From the NCBI GenBank assembly GCA_020849195.1, contig JADLGT010000334.1, positions 1-6,164 of the forward strand: a DNA stretch of 6,164 nt. The letters run 5' to 3'. The translations under genes and the position numbers were made by a program. Under the pieces are notes generated by a model that saw nothing but the letters and a program-made list of their open reading frames with translations, was not told the origin of the DNA and did not search any database. Numbering within the stretch: position 1 is the stretch's first letter; every line of letters begins with the position of its first letter. This DNA is from Bacteroidia bacterium. Lineage in GTDB: Bacteria; Bacteroidota; Bacteroidia; JABDFU01. This document shows, in pieces, positions 5,012-6,164 of this stretch.

Positions 5012-6164
5012 ATGGGCAAAAGACTTATTAACAATAGTGTTTATTTCATATTTATTCTTTTGTCTTTTCAATGCAAAAAAGACAGAGATGCTGTTCCGCC
5101 TCAGGTAACGATTACTGCCCCGTCTGAAAATCAGCTATTCAACGTGTACGATACATTTACATTAAAGGCCGAAATAAGCGATGACAAAGGTTTGAGCATA
5201 ATAACCATCAAATTATTGAATGATCAAATGTCTGCTATGCAGCAACCGGTAGTACTTAGTGTAAAAGGGAAACAAGTTGCGTTAAATCGTTTATATACTT
5301 TATATGATGTACATCTTCCCACCGGAATGTATTATATATGTGTTGAAGCGTCTGATGGAACAAATACAACTCCGGCATTTTTGAAACTATTTATTAAAGA
5401 AGCTCCTTTGTACCGAAAAAGTATTTATGCCGTAACACGAAACGCATCAACGTTAAATGTGGTTAAGATCGATTCTTCCTTGACAGCGTCAAACAAAATG
5501 AGCTTTACAAGCGATTATTCAGGCTCGGGAATAAGCTCGTATTATCAAAACTTATTTGTGTGCGGAAATTATACAGGTAGTTTTAAAAGTATTGATCTTG
5601 CAACGAGAACAATTAAATGGTCAGAAAACGTTGTTATTTCTACTTTTCCGTATTTCACTTCTATGTCGGCTTGGTCTAAGCCCTATGTTTCATATTATTC
5701 GGGCGATATAAAGTCGTATGATAATGTCGGCTTGCAACAGTTTCACGCAGTGTTGGCATCAACTAATTTTTATCCTATTAAAGCGGTTGAAAATGGAGAT
5801 TATGTTTTGGTAGAAGCAAAAGATAAATCGGGACCGACAAAAAAATTGGTAACATTTTATTTGGCTACCGATTTTGGCGTACAGGAAACCTATATTACCG
5901 GAGACGTGGTGGCCTATGCGTACAAAAGTGCTAACGAGGTTTACCTGTTTAGCAACGAGGCCGGGCAAGGAAAAATGGAAATATATTCTATTATCTATAA
6001 TAATTTTTTTACACCTCATATTTTGCCGGCAGGTAAAATTTGGTCAGCGGTGCAGATAGATGCCGACGATTACCTGATTGCCTGCGATGATGAAAATATT
6101 TATCATTATCAATATTCGATTAATAGTCTTACAATGCTTATCAGTGGCGTAAAAGCATACCAGA
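5012..6164 (+). CDS. Predicted surface lipoprotein with Ig-like domain and beta-rich region (C-terminus missing at right edge)
   Basis: The first 384 residues are present and the frame is open to the right edge. The N-terminus has a basic start (MGKR), a hydrophobic core (about 9-19) and a cysteine at residue 21 followed by KKDRD, which looks like a lipoprotein start. The residue before the cysteine is Gln rather than the usual Gly, Ala or Ser. The charged residues after it resemble the lipoprotein export signal that sends Bacteroidota lipoproteins to the cell surface. Residues 29 to about 129 look like an Ig-like domain: PPQVTITAPSENQLF, then LKAEISDDKGL, and YYICVEASDGTN near its end. From about 133 on, repeated strand-like units (IYAVTRNASTLNVVKID, LFVCGNYTGSFKSIDLATRTIKW, VYLFSNEAGQGKMEIYSI) suggest a beta-propeller. 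I do not recognise a named family, and no catalytic motif is visible. It is divergent from dnaB. No convincing promoter was found in the upstream 231 bp. Confidence 0.85.
   Translation, partial: MGKRLINNSVYFIFILLSFQCKKDRDAVPPQVTITAPSENQLFNVYDTFTLKAEISDDKGLSIITIKLLNDQMSAMQQPVVLSVKGKQVALNRLYTLYDVHLPTGMYYICVEASDGTNTTPAFLKLFIKEAPLYRKSIYAVTRNASTLNVVKIDSSLTASNKMSFTSDYSGSGISSYYQNLFVCGNYTGSFKSIDLATRTIKWSENVVISTFPYFTSMSAWSKPYVSYYSGDIKSYDNVGLQQFHAVLASTNFYPIKAVENGDYVLVEAKDKSGPTKKLVTFYLATDFGVQETYITGDVVAYAYKSANEVYLFSNEAGQGKMEIYSIIYNNFFTPHILPAGKIWSAVQIDADDYLIACDDENIYHYQYSINSLTMLISGVKAYQ

Noticed and set aside
5759..6059. Alternative frames on both strands within the right-edge lipoprotein
   Set aside because: The main frame is open from 5012 to the edge with a signal peptide; the alternatives have low-complexity or basic composition and no motif.

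Overview
The window is AT-rich and looks like the core chromosome of a member of the Bacteroidota. Four things point there. The start codons have no recognisable Shine-Dalgarno sequence. Several promoter candidates resemble the Bacteroidota TAnnTTTG element. One secreted protein has a signal peptide ending in SFSQ and another has a 'CKKD' lipoprotein start. A bacillithiol-synthesis enzyme sits next to a MoxR ATPase. I cannot name a genus. There are six protein-coding genes, two of them cut by the window edges. I see no RNA gene, insertion sequence, CRISPR array or phage gene.

Left part (1-1801, minus strand): a MoxR-family AAA+ ATPase gene is followed after only 5 nt by bshC, which encodes the cysteine-adding enzyme of bacillithiol synthesis and runs off the left edge. 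The two look like one transcription unit. A candidate promoter lies just upstream of MoxR, downstream of an alternative in-frame start that is therefore rejected.

Middle (1747-3242): a 425-bp gene-poor spacer separates MoxR from a divergent gene for a 43-residue lipoprotein, which is too short for most gene callers. It has its own candidate promoter and a good hairpin-plus-T-tract terminator. Next is a 276-residue predicted outer-membrane beta-barrel protein with a TAnnTTTG box almost touching its start codon.

Right part (3254-6164): dnaB, the replicative helicase, lies on the minus strand and converges on the barrel gene with an 11-bp gap. A 231-bp divergent spacer holds a TAnnTTTG box for dnaB and some short direct repeats. 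Beyond it begins a predicted lipoprotein with an Ig-like N-terminal domain and a beta-rich, possibly propeller-like remainder, cut by the right edge.

The genes do not form an obvious single system: thiol synthesis, a chaperone-like ATPase, a helicase and three envelope proteins are neighbours without a shared pathway. I found no convincing new multi-gene system. The items most worth a second look are the tiny self-contained lipoprotein unit, the MoxR-bshC pairing, and the cysteine-containing tail of the barrel protein.
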